64,000 nt of DNA from JBBQVZ01 sp963695975. Lineage in GTDB: Bacteria > Actinomycetota > UBA4738 > HRBIN12. The notes beneath the pieces were generated by a model that worked only from the letters and a program-made list of their open reading frames with translations, was not told the DNA's origin and did no database searches. The DNA is taken from positions 744,001 through 808,000 of the forward strand of contig CAVOIB010000002.1 of assembly GCA_963695975.1 (NCBI GenBank), in the 5' to 3' direction. The position numbers and the translations under genes were made by a program. Shown piece by piece: positions 52,643 through 61,449 of this stretch (within the stretch, counting starts at the first letter, position 1; each line of letters begins with the position of its first letter).

Positions 52643-53472
52643 CGGTCGTCCGCCCCGCGCTCGACGAGCGTCCACGTCTCCCGATGCTCCACCTGCTGGC
52701 CGGGGCCGAGGAGGCGCATCGCCCCGAGCGTCTCGAGCTCGCAGAAGCTGTCGCACAGATACACCTGGACGGCTGCCCCCCGGTCGGGATACGCGCTGGA
52801 AGGGTCGAGCATGATCCGCTTCTCGAAGATCTCGTGAGCCGTTGAGTACGCCACCCTCGCATCGCTCGGTGCCGCCCCGAGCTTGAGCGGAGGGCCAAGT
52901 TCGGCGCGGATCCGCACCGCGTTCCGCTCGAACTGCAACCTCGGGTCATCGAGGTTGGTGTAGGGCCACAGGACGAGCGAGCGATCCGCCTGATGTCCGG
53001 CCCCGCCGGAGCCGAGCGGCAGGTGCACCTCGCCGCCCAGGCGGAGCTGCGTGATGGCCCATGGGCCGACCGTCGATCCCGCCTCGGCGGCGTTGCGGAT
53101 GGTGTGATCGACGATCCACCCGTCGGCGGACCGGCGAACCTCGATCGCTTTGATCAGCCCGGCACCGTCCGGCGGCGCCTCCACCCGAGCGCCTCCGCGG
53201 ACCGCCGTGACGACGCATGCTCGCCCATCCGGTTGGTAGGTGATCTCCGGGAGCTCCGGGGCAGCCCACAGCCGGTGGCCGCCGACGAACCGGAACCTTC
53301 CTGCGCCGGGGCAGTCGAGTCCCTCGTCGGGGATCTCCGCGAAGATATTGTCCCTTCGTCCGAACAGGCCGATCACCCGGGGGCCGACCGAGGTGGTGAC
53401 GATCACCGACCCGGTGTCGTCTCCCAGTCGAACACAGCTGTGGCCCGCGAACGAGACCACATCGAGGGTCAA
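52639..53472 (-). CDS. Aldose-1-epimerase/galactose-mutarotase-like protein
   Basis: 277 residues from TTG 53472, which shares TTGA with the xylA stop; GTG 53460 is an alternative start. Beta-sandwich style sequence: TSVGPRVIGLFGRRDNIFAE, FVGGHRLWAAPELPEITYQPD, IRNAAEAGSTVGPWAITQL, VLWPYTNLDDPRLQF. The pattern GGHRLWxAPE is typical of mutarotase-fold proteins of the DUF4380-like sort. Placed between xylA and xylB, it may speed up anomer exchange of xylose before isomerisation; this is inference. No catalytic His pair could be fixed by eye. Confidence 0.7.
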   Translation of the reverse strand: MTLDVVSFAGHSCVRLGDDTGSVIVTTSVGPRVIGLFGRRDNIFAEIPDEGLDCPGAGRFRFVGGHRLWAAPELPEITYQPDGRACVVTAVRGGARVEAPPDGAGLIKAIEVRRSADGWIVDHTIRNAAEAGSTVGPWAITQLRLGGEVHLPLGSGGAGHQADRSLVLWPYTNLDDPRLQFERNAVRIRAELGPPLKLGAAPSDARVAYSTAHEIFEKRIMLDPSSAYPDRGAAVQVYLCDSFCELETLGAMRLLGPGQQVEHRETWTLVERGADDR

Positions 53473-54632
53473 CGCGCGCCGAGAAGCAGATCGATCGTCA
53501 GCTGATCCAGTTGCTCGTAGGGCTGTCCGCGGGCCGCGAGCGCACGGCGGTCCAGCTCCAGACCGCCGAGCGCGGCGGCCCGTTCGGGGGTGTACGGACC
53601 GAGGTGGGACCCCATCGATCCGTCGTCCGCGGTGATCCGCGCGACGATCTCTTGGATCTCCGGGTCTGCGTTCCAGCGCACGGCCTTCTCCTTGAGGATG
53701 AGATAGGTACGCATGCAGCCACGCGCGAAGGCCTTCACATCGTCGTAGTCCGACGTGCGATAAGCATGGGCGTCGAAGTGTCGGCTGCCCGTGTACCCGA
53801 CGTCCTCCAAGAACTTCACCAAGAAGAACGCAGCTTTCGGGTTGGCGGAGCCGAAACGGAGATCCTGGTCGTACCGGCCCGGGATCTGATCGTTCAGGTC
53901 GATGTGGAAGAGCTTTCCCATCGACCACGCCTGGGCGACGTGATGCGTGGAGTTCAGGCCGGCCATGTGCTCATGGGCGACCTCGGGATTCACCCCGACC
54001 ATCTCGGAGTGCTCCAGCGTTTCGATGAACGCGAGCATCGCGCCGGTGGTTGCCAGATAGATGTCGCCGCGGGGCTCGTTCGGCTTGGACTCGAGCGCGA
54101 ACCGCAGGTCGTAGCCCTGGTCCTTCACGTAGCCGGTGAGGAAGTTGAGTGCGTCGGTGTACCAACCCAGGGCGCGCAGCGGATCCTTGGACGAATCGGT
54201 TTCGACACCTTCGCGTCCGCCCCAGAACACGTACGTGGTCGCGCCCAGCTCGACGCCCAGGTCGATCGCTCGCATCGTCTTCTGGAGCGCGAACGCCCGA
54301 ACGCGCGGGTCGTGAGCGGTGAACGCGCCGTCACGGAACACGGGATCGCGGAACAGGTTCGTCGTCGCCATAGGGACGACGAGGCCGGTCGCGTCGAGGG
54401 CTTTCTTGAAGTCCGAGACGATCTGATCGCGTTCGTGAGGGCTCGCATCGATCGGCACGAGGTCGTTGTCGTGCAGGTTCACACCCCATGCGCCGACCTC
54501 CGCCAAGAGCTCAACGAGCTGGACCGGAGAGAGCACCTCCCGTACCGGCTCACCGAACGGATCGATGCCGATGTTCCCCACGGTCCACAACCCGAACGTG
54601 AACCGGTGCTCCGCTTTCGGTTCGTACGTCAT
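53469..54632 (-). CDS. xylA: Xylose isomerase
   Basis: 387 residues. The Streptomyces-type (class I) active site is intact at the same numbers: His54 and Asp57 (VNLHDNDLVP), Glu181 and Lys183 (ESKPNEPRGD); metal residues in HEHMAGLN and HIDLNDQIPGRYDQD. WGGREGVE is also present. Converts D-xylose to D-xylulose (and glucose to fructose). First gene of the minus-strand xyl unit, which runs opposite to xylFHG. No xylR-like repressor gene occurs in the window. Confidence 0.95.
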   Translation of the reverse strand: MTYEPKAEHRFTFGLWTVGNIGIDPFGEPVREVLSPVQLVELLAEVGAWGVNLHDNDLVPIDASPHERDQIVSDFKKALDATGLVVPMATTNLFRDPVFRDGAFTAHDPRVRAFALQKTMRAIDLGVELGATTYVFWGGREGVETDSSKDPLRALGWYTDALNFLTGYVKDQGYDLRFALESKPNEPRGDIYLATTGAMLAFIETLEHSEMVGVNPEVAHEHMAGLNSTHHVAQAWSMGKLFHIDLNDQIPGRYDQDLRFGSANPKAAFFLVKFLEDVGYTGSRHFDAHAYRTSDYDDVKAFARGCMRTYLILKEKAVRWNADPEIQEIVARITADDGSMGSHLGPYTPERAAALGGLELDRRALAARGQPYEQLDQLTIDLLLGAR

Positions 54633-54702
54633 AGCTACCCCTTCCGGGTCAGATGATCCCTCCCGAGGTGCTTCGATGATATCGCCGCGGACCAGATACC
54701 TC

Positions 54703-56031
54703 CTATCCGGCCATCGTCATGACGCGATCCGGCCGGAGCAGGAACGGCGGCAGCCAAGCCGGGATGTTGGAGAACGGCAACACGTCGGGGTGAAGGTCGA
54801 TCCCCAGGGCGTCCTTCATGAAGCGTCGGCGCTCCTCGATCCGCTCCCACGCCGCCGGATATCTCTGGGCGAAGGTGGCACGCAGGGTCTGGTCGGCAAG
54901 CGCTATGCCATCCTCGATGTTCGTGGTGAAGTAGTCGGTGCCGGTCGCCGGGATGATGTCCACCTGGAGCGCCATCCCCGAGCGCAGCTCGATCGTCGAT
55001 GCTGGCGCCACCGGCGAATTCACCCACTCGTCGAGGTGGATCTGATGCCCGGGGTTCAAGGAGATGCCGAAGAACGGATCGCCGAGGCGACGGTGGACTA
55101 TCTCGTGGAGCGCGCCTCCGGTCTGACCGATGTGCAGCGCCCCGTACCACTCTGCAACCGCGGCGAAGTACGGGCCAACCAGTCGCTCGATGTAGTCGTC
55201 GATCTCCACGGGGAGCTCGGCAGCGCCTTCGACCACGAAACCGGCCCGACAGTTCAGCGCTCCCCAGATGCCGAAAGCCACCGTGAACCGGTCTCCGCGC
55301 TCGATCCGTCGGTCATTCGGGCTGAGCAGTCCCATCGATGCACGGTCCCCGCTGGACAGCATCAGGTGGCAAGAGAGCGGCGTGCCGTTCCACCCCAGCA
55401 GCCCGACGGCGTCGCACTCGCGCATCCCGGGCTCGATCCCGAAAAGCAGTTGCCGGACACCCTGTGAGGTCTGGCAAGCCGCATGCTCGAACGCGGCCAG
55501 CTGTTCCACTTCGTTGACGACGCGGAGGCCGTCGGCTGCGTCGATCATCAGGCGGGCGGCGTTCTCGACCGAACCGGCCGAGGTTATCCGGCGCAACGCG
55601 TCGACGATGAACGCCGGCGTCTCGATCATCTCGCTGTCGGCGTACCCCTTCCAGCCGATGACACCGATCCGATCGCCGTCCCGGATGCCCTCAGCGGTCA
55701 GGATCTCGGTCAGCGTCTTCGAGCGATCCCGAGGTTGGCCGGGCAGGCTGAGATCCTGGAACAGATGCCGCCGCATCGCGAGCGGCACCGCGCCCGTCAT
55801 GGCGTAGCACTCGTTGCCTACCAGGATGGCCGGCTCGCCGGATCCGCCGACGATGAGGAGGGCCTCCTCGAAGCGCGGGTCGAAGCCGGTGAGATAGGCG
55901 AGGTTGGCGCTGTGTTCGCGGTCGGCATACACGACCAGCTGGTCGTAGCCATGTTCGTCCGCACGGGTCCGGATCCGCTCCAGCCGGTCTCGGTAGATCG
56001 CGGCCGGGATCTCGGGTATCGCCTCGGGCAT
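54703..56031 (-). CDS. Creatinase/M24-family protein lacking metal ligands
   Basis: 442 residues from ATG 56031; similarity-free coding extends up to about 56076, where AAGGAGA lies without an ATG/GTG/TTG in range, so the start is uncertain. Creatinase N-terminal domain (IYRDRLERIRTRADEHGYDQLVVYADREHSANLAYLTGFDPRF) followed by a pita-bread M24 fold. The usual metal ligands appear lost: DFG...D..R reads VAFGIWGALNCRAGF, and the Glu blocks read LQVDIIP, while GHQIHLDE keeps one His. Creatinase itself uses no metal, so a C-N hydrolase/lyase is possible. It sits between xylA and the CRTAC1 gene on the same strand. Confidence 0.75.
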   Translation of the reverse strand: MPEAIPEIPAAIYRDRLERIRTRADEHGYDQLVVYADREHSANLAYLTGFDPRFEEALLIVGGSGEPAILVGNECYAMTGAVPLAMRRHLFQDLSLPGQPRDRSKTLTEILTAEGIRDGDRIGVIGWKGYADSEMIETPAFIVDALRRITSAGSVENAARLMIDAADGLRVVNEVEQLAAFEHAACQTSQGVRQLLFGIEPGMRECDAVGLLGWNGTPLSCHLMLSSGDRASMGLLSPNDRRIERGDRFTVAFGIWGALNCRAGFVVEGAAELPVEIDDYIERLVGPYFAAVAEWYGALHIGQTGGALHEIVHRRLGDPFFGISLNPGHQIHLDEWVNSPVAPASTIELRSGMALQVDIIPATGTDYFTTNIEDGIALADQTLRATFAQRYPAAWERIEERRRFMKDALGIDLHPDVLPFSNIPAWLPPFLLRPDRVMTMAG

Positions 56032-56092
56032 GCCGAAGTCGGGGAGAAGGGCCTCGGTGAGCCGTGCCGTAGTGACCGTGTCTCCTTCCCGA

Positions 56093-57838
56093 TCAACCCT
56101 GGGGTGGAACCCAGAGCTGCGGTTCCGTCGCTCCTCGTTCGATCGTGGCGAATCGGTTGGCATCCAGCTCGAGCCATGGCCCGGTCTTCCCGTCCGGCCA
56201 CTCGACGCGGATCTCGGCTCCGTCGGCATCGCCTAGCCCGAAGTGGATCCAACCGAGCTGCCCGCCGGCATGACCCCCGCCGATCGTCACCTCTCGCTGG
56301 ATCAACCGATCGCCGATCCGGACCTCGATCCATGATCCGATCGCGTCGCGGTTGGGACCCGGTTCTTCCAGTCGAACCGCGAGCCAACTTCCCATCGGCG
56401 CCGCACGCGTGGCGTCGCCCCACCCGACGTTCCTCCACAGGCTCACGTTCTCGCGCCGGTTCACCTGGACCAGGTCCAGCATCCCGTCGAGGTTGAGGTC
56501 CACGAGGGCAGCGCCGCGGCCGCGGACGAAGCTCACGATGCCGGCGGCTGGCGCGCTCTCGGTGAACGTCCCGTCGGGTTGGCCAAGCAGCAGGTTGTCC
56601 GGGTCCTTCATCGCGAAGTCGGGCATCGCCTCGACGTTCCCCTTGGAGATGAACAGGTCGATGTAGCCGTCGTTGTTCACGTCCTGGAACTCGGCGTGCC
56701 ACGCGGTAGACGGCAATACGTCTCCTCCCGCGTAGGGTCGAGGAGCCGTCACCCCAGATCCCAGCGCGATATCCCGGTAGTTCGGTTGCGCCGCACCGTC
56801 GGCGAGGGTCTGGAGCTTGTTGTCGCCCTGGCTGGTGAGGAAGACCTCAGGAAGGCCGTCGCCTGTCACGTCGTAGCTGGCGATGCTCATGCCCCAGATC
56901 TCCAGGTGCTGCCACCCTTCGTCGTGGGTGTAGAGACGCGGAGGTTCGCCATCCGCGACGCGCCAGAGCTGGTCCTCGCCGTCGAGGTAGTAGTGGCGGT
57001 CGTTGGTCATCCGGAGGTCGCGGCGGCCGGAGCGGTCCCAGTCGCTGAACAGGATCGACAGCGTGCACCAACCGGGTGCGAGTGGGGTCGGATCGGCGTA
57101 TGTCGCCGCCCCGATCTTCGGCCGGACCAATGCGTTGTCGGCGCAGGTCGCGTCCCGCCGGCCATCCGTCAGGTCGAGGTAGTTGCCGAAGGCCAGCGTC
57201 GGAAGCTCCGCCGAGCCCTCCCATTTGGCGCTGAAGCCTGCGGTCCACGAGCCACCGCCGTCGAATCCCCAGGCCTCGTTGCCGCGTTCGAAGCGACAGT
57301 CGCCGAGGCCCCGCAGCAGCACGTTCTCTCCCAACCGCAGGACCGCGAGGTCGATCCGGCCGTCGCCGTCGATGTCTATCGGGTAGGCGCCGACGACCTT
57401 CGTGAGGTCGGTGATCGGATCCGGCACCGGGGTGAAGCGCAGTTCCCCTCCGGTCGGGCTCACGTTGCGATACAGGGCGGCGGGGTTGGTGCCGCCGGCG
57501 AAGTACAGGTCCGGCCTCCCGTCATCGTCGCAGTCGAACGCCGCCACACCGCCCCCCACGAAGAACGGGAAGTCGCCGTCGTAGACGTGGTGGACCCCGG
57601 CCGCGGCTGATTCCTCGACGAAGTGAGGAGGCGCCGTCGCGCTCGCAGCCGTGCTGTTCACGAACACGTCGACGACGAGCATCACCCCCGCAAGCGCCAC
57701 CAGCGCGCCGGCGGCAACGCCGACGACCAGCCACGCGGCCGAGGTCGCTCGGTGACCTCCCCCTCGATCCGCGCGCGTGACAGGGCGCGGCTCGGGAGGC
57801 TGTCCCTCCGACACCAAGCTCGACGATTTCCTTCTCAC
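56093..57838 (-). CDS. CRTAC1/FG-GAP repeat protein with ASPIC/UnbV domain
   Basis: 581 residues, GTG start. One N-terminal helix (AAWLVVGVAAGALVALAGVMLVVDVF, about 34-59) makes it membrane-anchored with the rest outside. The propeller has FG-GAP/VCBS calcium loops: FDCDDDGRPDLYF, IDIDGDGRIDLAVL, YDVTGDGLPEVF, DVNNDGYIDLF, DLNLDGMLDLV. C-terminal ASPIC/UnbV domain (GSWIEVRIGDRLIQREVTIGGGHAGGQLGWIHFGLGDADGAEIRVEWPDG). Role in bacteria unknown, probably surface carbohydrate or protein binding. It runs divergently from xylF, 246 bases away. Confidence 0.85.
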   Translation of the reverse strand: MRRKSSSLVSEGQPPEPRPVTRADRGGGHRATSAAWLVVGVAAGALVALAGVMLVVDVFVNSTAASATAPPHFVEESAAAGVHHVYDGDFPFFVGGGVAAFDCDDDGRPDLYFAGGTNPAALYRNVSPTGGELRFTPVPDPITDLTKVVGAYPIDIDGDGRIDLAVLRLGENVLLRGLGDCRFERGNEAWGFDGGGSWTAGFSAKWEGSAELPTLAFGNYLDLTDGRRDATCADNALVRPKIGAATYADPTPLAPGWCTLSILFSDWDRSGRRDLRMTNDRHYYLDGEDQLWRVADGEPPRLYTHDEGWQHLEIWGMSIASYDVTGDGLPEVFLTSQGDNKLQTLADGAAQPNYRDIALGSGVTAPRPYAGGDVLPSTAWHAEFQDVNNDGYIDLFISKGNVEAMPDFAMKDPDNLLLGQPDGTFTESAPAAGIVSFVRGRGAALVDLNLDGMLDLVQVNRRENVSLWRNVGWGDATRAAPMGSWLAVRLEEPGPNRDAIGSWIEVRIGDRLIQREVTIGGGHAGGQLGWIHFGLGDADGAEIRVEWPDGKTGPWLELDANRFATIERGATEPQLWVPPQG

Positions 57839-58084
57839 GGTCGTGCGAAGACTAACGGGCCGGTCATCGTCTGGTCCTGTTGATGCCGTCCGTGTGCCAA
57901 CTTTGCGTTGTCAGACGTGTTGTGAGATGCTCCGGCCGGTTCCGAGCCGACGTGGCTTAAACGCACGTATATGTTGGCGGAGAGAAGCAACTCGCGGGGA
58001 GCCGACAGCCCAAGGCCGTCGGACCGCACGGGAGGGTGATGGGTGGCGCGACCCGTATGGTCTGCCATCCGGAAGGGGGGAGCA

Positions 58085-59166
58085 GTGCGCAAACGTAAGG
58101 TGTGGGCGATCCTCGCCCTGAGCATGTTGGTCTTCGCTGTCGCTTGCAGCAGCAACGACAGCGGAGGCGGCGAGGCGACCAGAGCAGTAGCACCGACAAG
58201 CTCGTCGTCGGGATGTCCTGGAACAACTACAACGAAGAGCGCTGGGCCAAGTGGGACGAGCCGGCGATCCAGGAAGCCCTGGCAGCGGGCGGGGCCGAGT
58301 ACATCTCGACGGACGCCGGTTCCTCGACCGAGCAGCAGCTGACCGACATCGAGAACCTGATCTCGCAGGGCGCCGACGCGCTGATGGTCCTTGCCCAGGA
58401 CTCCGAGGCGGTCCTGCCGGGTGTGCAGAGCGCGCTGGAGCAGGGCATCCCGGTGATCGCGTACGACCGTTTGATCGAAGATCCGGGCGCGCTGTACATC
58501 ACGTTCGACAACGTCGAGGTCGGGAGGATGCAGGCGGAGGCCGTCTTGGCGCAGGTCCCGAAGGGGAACTACGTCTACATCAAGGGCAACTCCGCCGACG
58601 CGAATGCGGACTTCCTCCGGAGTGGCCAGCAGGAGGTCCTGCAGGACGCGGAGGACGCGGGCGATATCAAGAACGTCGGCGAGTCATACACGGACAACTG
58701 GGACCCGGCCATCGCCCAGACGAACATGGAGCAGTTCCTGACGAAGAACAACAACGACGTGCAGGCGGTCGTCGCGGAGAACGACGGGATGGCCGGCGGC
58801 GTCGTGGCGGCGCTCGAGGCACAGGGCCTGGCGGGTCAGGTGGCCGTGTCCGGACAGGACGGCGACGGGGCGGCGTTGAACCGCGTCGCGCTCGGCACGC
58901 AGACCGTGGACGTGTGGAAGGACGCGCGGGAGCTCGGCAAGGCGGCCGGCGAGGCTGCGGTCGCGCTCGCGGGGGGCACCGCGCTCGCGGACGTTGAAGG
59001 GACCGTCGCGTTCGATTCCCCAGGCGGGAACGCGATGACCGCGATCCTGCTGACGCCGATCGCGATCACGCCGGACAACCTCCAGGTGGTCGTTGACGCC
59101 GGCTGGATCTCGCAGGAGGAACTCTGCCAGGGCGTGAAGCCCGGGAAGGTCGACGCCTGCGGCTGA
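58085..59166 (+). pseudogene. xylF: Xylose ABC transporter binding lipoprotein, frameshifted as sequenced
   Basis: GTG 58085 opens a lipoprotein signal (MRKRKVWAILALSMLVFAVAC, lipobox FAVAC at about 58147). The mature domain (DKLVVGMSWNNYNEERW to the TGA at 59166) lies in another frame: one base is missing between about 58170 and 58190 in the linker. The mature part is otherwise perfect and XylF-like: GIPVIAYDRLIEDPGALYITFDNVEVGRMQAEAVL, KGNYVYIKGNSADANADFLRSGQ, VSGQDGDGAALNRVALGTQT. Either a sequencing error or a true frameshift; the flawless rest favours error. The upstream 246 bases hold TATATG at 57968 but no convincing promoter or operator. Confidence 0.8.
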
Positions 59167-59194
59167 CGTTGACCGAAGCCTGACCGTTCGGCAG

Positions 59195-59228
59195 GCGCCC
59201 TGCACGGGTTGATGCCCGTGCAGGGCGC
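59195..59228 (+). promoter_or_regulatory. Intercistronic 14-bp hairpin between xylF and xylH
   Basis: GCGCCCTGCACGGG (59195-59208) pairs perfectly with CCCGTGCAGGGCGC (59215-59228) around a six-base loop. There is no U-run after it, so it is more likely a processing/stabilising element or partial terminator that keeps xylF mRNA above xylHG, as seen in many binding-protein operons. That role is inference. Confidence 0.6.
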
Positions 59229-59247
59229 AGGCCTCGGTGGGCATAGG

Positions 59248-60576
59248 ATGGAGCGCGTGGCTGAGACCGAGGCATCTGCGCCAGGGCCTTCAGAGGCGGC
59301 TCAGACCCCCGAGCGGGAGGAAGCCGAACCCCGTTCGGTCAGGTCGGCGCTACGATCGGCCGAGATCGACGCCCGGCTGGCCGGGATGCTGGCCGCCTTG
59401 GCGATCATCTGGTTCGTCTTCCAGATCATCACCCCCGGCCACACGTTCTTCACCCCGCGGAACCTATGGAACCTGTCGGTCCAGACCTCGGTCGTGGCGA
59501 TCATGGCGACCGGGATGGTGCTGATCATCGTCACCCGGAACATCGACCTGTCCGTCGGCGCCGTCATGGCCGCCGTCGGAATGGTGATGGCCGTCGTCCA
59601 GCACGATTGGCTCCCGAAGTGGATCGGCTTCGATCGCCCGGTGACGTGGATCATCGCCGTCATCGTCGGTCTGGTCCTGGGCGCGGCGATCGGGGCGTTC
59701 CAGGGTTCGATCGTCGCCTTCCTGGGCGTCCCGTCGTTCATCGTTACCCTCGGCGGCTTCCTGGTGTGGCGCGGCGTGGCGTGGTGGATCGCGAGCGGGC
59801 AGACGATCGCGCCGATGGACACGGTCTTCCGGCGGCTGGGGGGCGGCGCGGAGGGGACGATCGGTGGGACGTGGAGCTGGATCGTTGGGCTGCTCGCCTG
59901 CTTCGGGATCGTGATGCTGCAGGTGACGCGGCGGCGACAGCGCGCCCGGTATGGGTTCCGGCTCCGGCCGATGTGGGCGGAGGTGACGCTCGGCGTCGTC
60001 GCGTGCGCGGCCGTGCTGGCTGCCATCTGGTACCTGAACCGCTACTACCTGCCGGTCGGCCTCGCCGAGCAACGGGGCGCGGCCCCCGGCGAGAACATCT
60101 CGCTCGGCCTGGCCATCCCGGTCCTGATCGCTCTCGGCGTCGCCGTGGTGATGACGTTCATCGCCAACCGCCGGCGCTTCGGTCGCTACGTCTACGGTAT
60201 CGGGGGGAACCCGGAAGCGGCCGAGCTCGCCGGCATCAAGACCAAGCGGACGATCGTCAAGACGTTCGCCCTGATGGGCCTGCTGGTCGGACTGGCCTCC
60301 GCGGTCCAGATCGCACGCCTCAACGCCGCGGTGAGCAGCCTGGGAACGGGCATGGAGTTGAACGTCATCGCCGCCGCCGTGATCGGTGGGACCTCGTTCA
60401 CGGGTGGCGTCGGCACGATCGCGGGGGCGGTGCTCGGGGCGCTCGTCATGCAGTCCCTCGTCTCGGGCATGGTCCTGATAGGGATCGAGGCGCCGCTCCA
60501 GGACATCGTGGTCGGGATCGTCCTCGTCCTCGCCGTCACGCTCGACACGGTCGTGCGGCGGAGGTCGGCCAGGTGA
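59248..60576 (+). CDS. xylH: Xylose ABC transporter permease
   Basis: 442 residues from ATG 59248. A charged N-terminal tail of about 45 residues precedes roughly ten helices. GMVLIIVTRNIDLSVGAVMA and GKF-like NPEAAELAGIKTKRTIVKTFALMGLLVGLA are signatures of BPD_transp_2 monosaccharide permeases; VIGGTSFTGGVGTIAGAVLGALVMQSL is the EAA-like late block. An extra arginine-rich loop (RRRQRARYGFRLRP) sits mid-protein, as in XylH. GTGA overlap with xylG. It forms the membrane homodimer of the xylose importer. Confidence 0.9.
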   Translation: MERVAETEASAPGPSEAAQTPEREEAEPRSVRSALRSAEIDARLAGMLAALAIIWFVFQIITPGHTFFTPRNLWNLSVQTSVVAIMATGMVLIIVTRNIDLSVGAVMAAVGMVMAVVQHDWLPKWIGFDRPVTWIIAVIVGLVLGAAIGAFQGSIVAFLGVPSFIVTLGGFLVWRGVAWWIASGQTIAPMDTVFRRLGGGAEGTIGGTWSWIVGLLACFGIVMLQVTRRRQRARYGFRLRPMWAEVTLGVVACAAVLAAIWYLNRYYLPVGLAEQRGAAPGENISLGLAIPVLIALGVAVVMTFIANRRRFGRYVYGIGGNPEAAELAGIKTKRTIVKTFALMGLLVGLASAVQIARLNAAVSSLGTGMELNVIAAAVIGGTSFTGGVGTIAGAVLGALVMQSLVSGMVLIGIEAPLQDIVVGIVLVLAVTLDTVVRRRSAR

Positions 60577-61358
60577 CGGAGCGCACCGCCCCGCCGCTCG
60601 TCGAGATGCGCGACATCCGCGTCGCGTTCGGCGGGGTCCACGCCGTCGACGGCGTCACGGTTGACCTGCAGGCAGGCGAGGTCGTGGGTCTCGTCGGCGG
60701 CAACGGCGCAGGAAAGACCACGCTCATCAAGACGTTGTCGGGGGCGCATCCGGCCGATTCGGGCACGATCCTGATCAACGGCGAGGCCGCGATGATCGCG
60801 AGCCCGCGCGATGCCAAAGCCCTGGGTGTCGAGACGATCTACCAGACGCTCGCGCTCGCGGACAACGTCGACGCCCCTGCGAACGTGTTCCTCGGCCGGG
60901 AGCTGACGACGCGTTTCGGGAACCTCAACGACATCGCGATGGAAGATGCGACGCGCAAGCTGATGAACCGCCTGAATCCGAAGTTCCAGAACTTCGTATC
61001 GCCGGTCCAATCGTTGTCGGGGGGCCAGCGCCAGTCCGTCGCGATCGCTCGTGCCGTCCACTTCAACGCGCGGATCCTGATCATGGACGAGCCGACCGCG
61101 GCGCTCGGGCCGGCCGAGACGAACCAGGTCCGGGACCTGATCCGGCAACTCAAGCAGGAGGGTCTCGGGATCTTCCTGATCAGCCACGACATCCACGACG
61201 TCTTCGACCTGTCCGACCGGATCAGCGTGATGCTCCAGGGGAGGCTGGTCGGAACGGTCAACAAGGACGACGTGACCGTGGACGAGGTCCTGGCCATGAT
61301 CATCCTGGGGAAGAAGCCCAGCGAAGTGACCCAGAAGGACATCGCCGAGCTCCACTGA
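60573..61358 (+). CDS. xylG: Xylose ABC transporter ATPase, single-domain
   Basis: 261 residues, GTG start in the xylH stop. Walker A GGNGAGKTT, Q-loop ETIYQTLALADN, signature LSGGQRQSVAIAR, Walker B ILIMDEPTAALGPAE and the H-loop ISHDIHDVFDL. E. coli XylG is about 513 residues with two ABC cassettes; this is one cassette, so the transporter probably uses a homodimer. A 15-bp terminator hairpin follows the stop. Confidence 0.88.
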   Translation: MTERTAPPLVEMRDIRVAFGGVHAVDGVTVDLQAGEVVGLVGGNGAGKTTLIKTLSGAHPADSGTILINGEAAMIASPRDAKALGVETIYQTLALADNVDAPANVFLGRELTTRFGNLNDIAMEDATRKLMNRLNPKFQNFVSPVQSLSGGQRQSVAIARAVHFNARILIMDEPTAALGPAETNQVRDLIRQLKQEGLGIFLISHDIHDVFDLSDRISVMLQGRLVGTVNKDDVTVDEVLAMIILGKKPSEVTQKDIAELH

Positions 61359-61390
61359 CGCCGGAGCGACCTACGAAGAGGCGGCCGCGA

Positions 61391-61423
61391 GGAGGGCGGG
61401 TCGCCTCCGGCGACCCGCCCTCC
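61391..61423. terminator. Bidirectional terminator hairpin
   Basis: GGAGGGCGGGTCGCC (61391-61405) pairs perfectly with GGCGACCCGCCCTCC (61409-61423) over a 3-base loop. It lies between the convergent xylG (+) and the NMT1-like binding-protein gene (-), so it can stop transcripts from both sides, although no T-run follows on the plus strand. Confidence 0.65.
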
Positions 61424-61449
61424 AACTTCCCTGGAGCTCAGGCGCTCCC

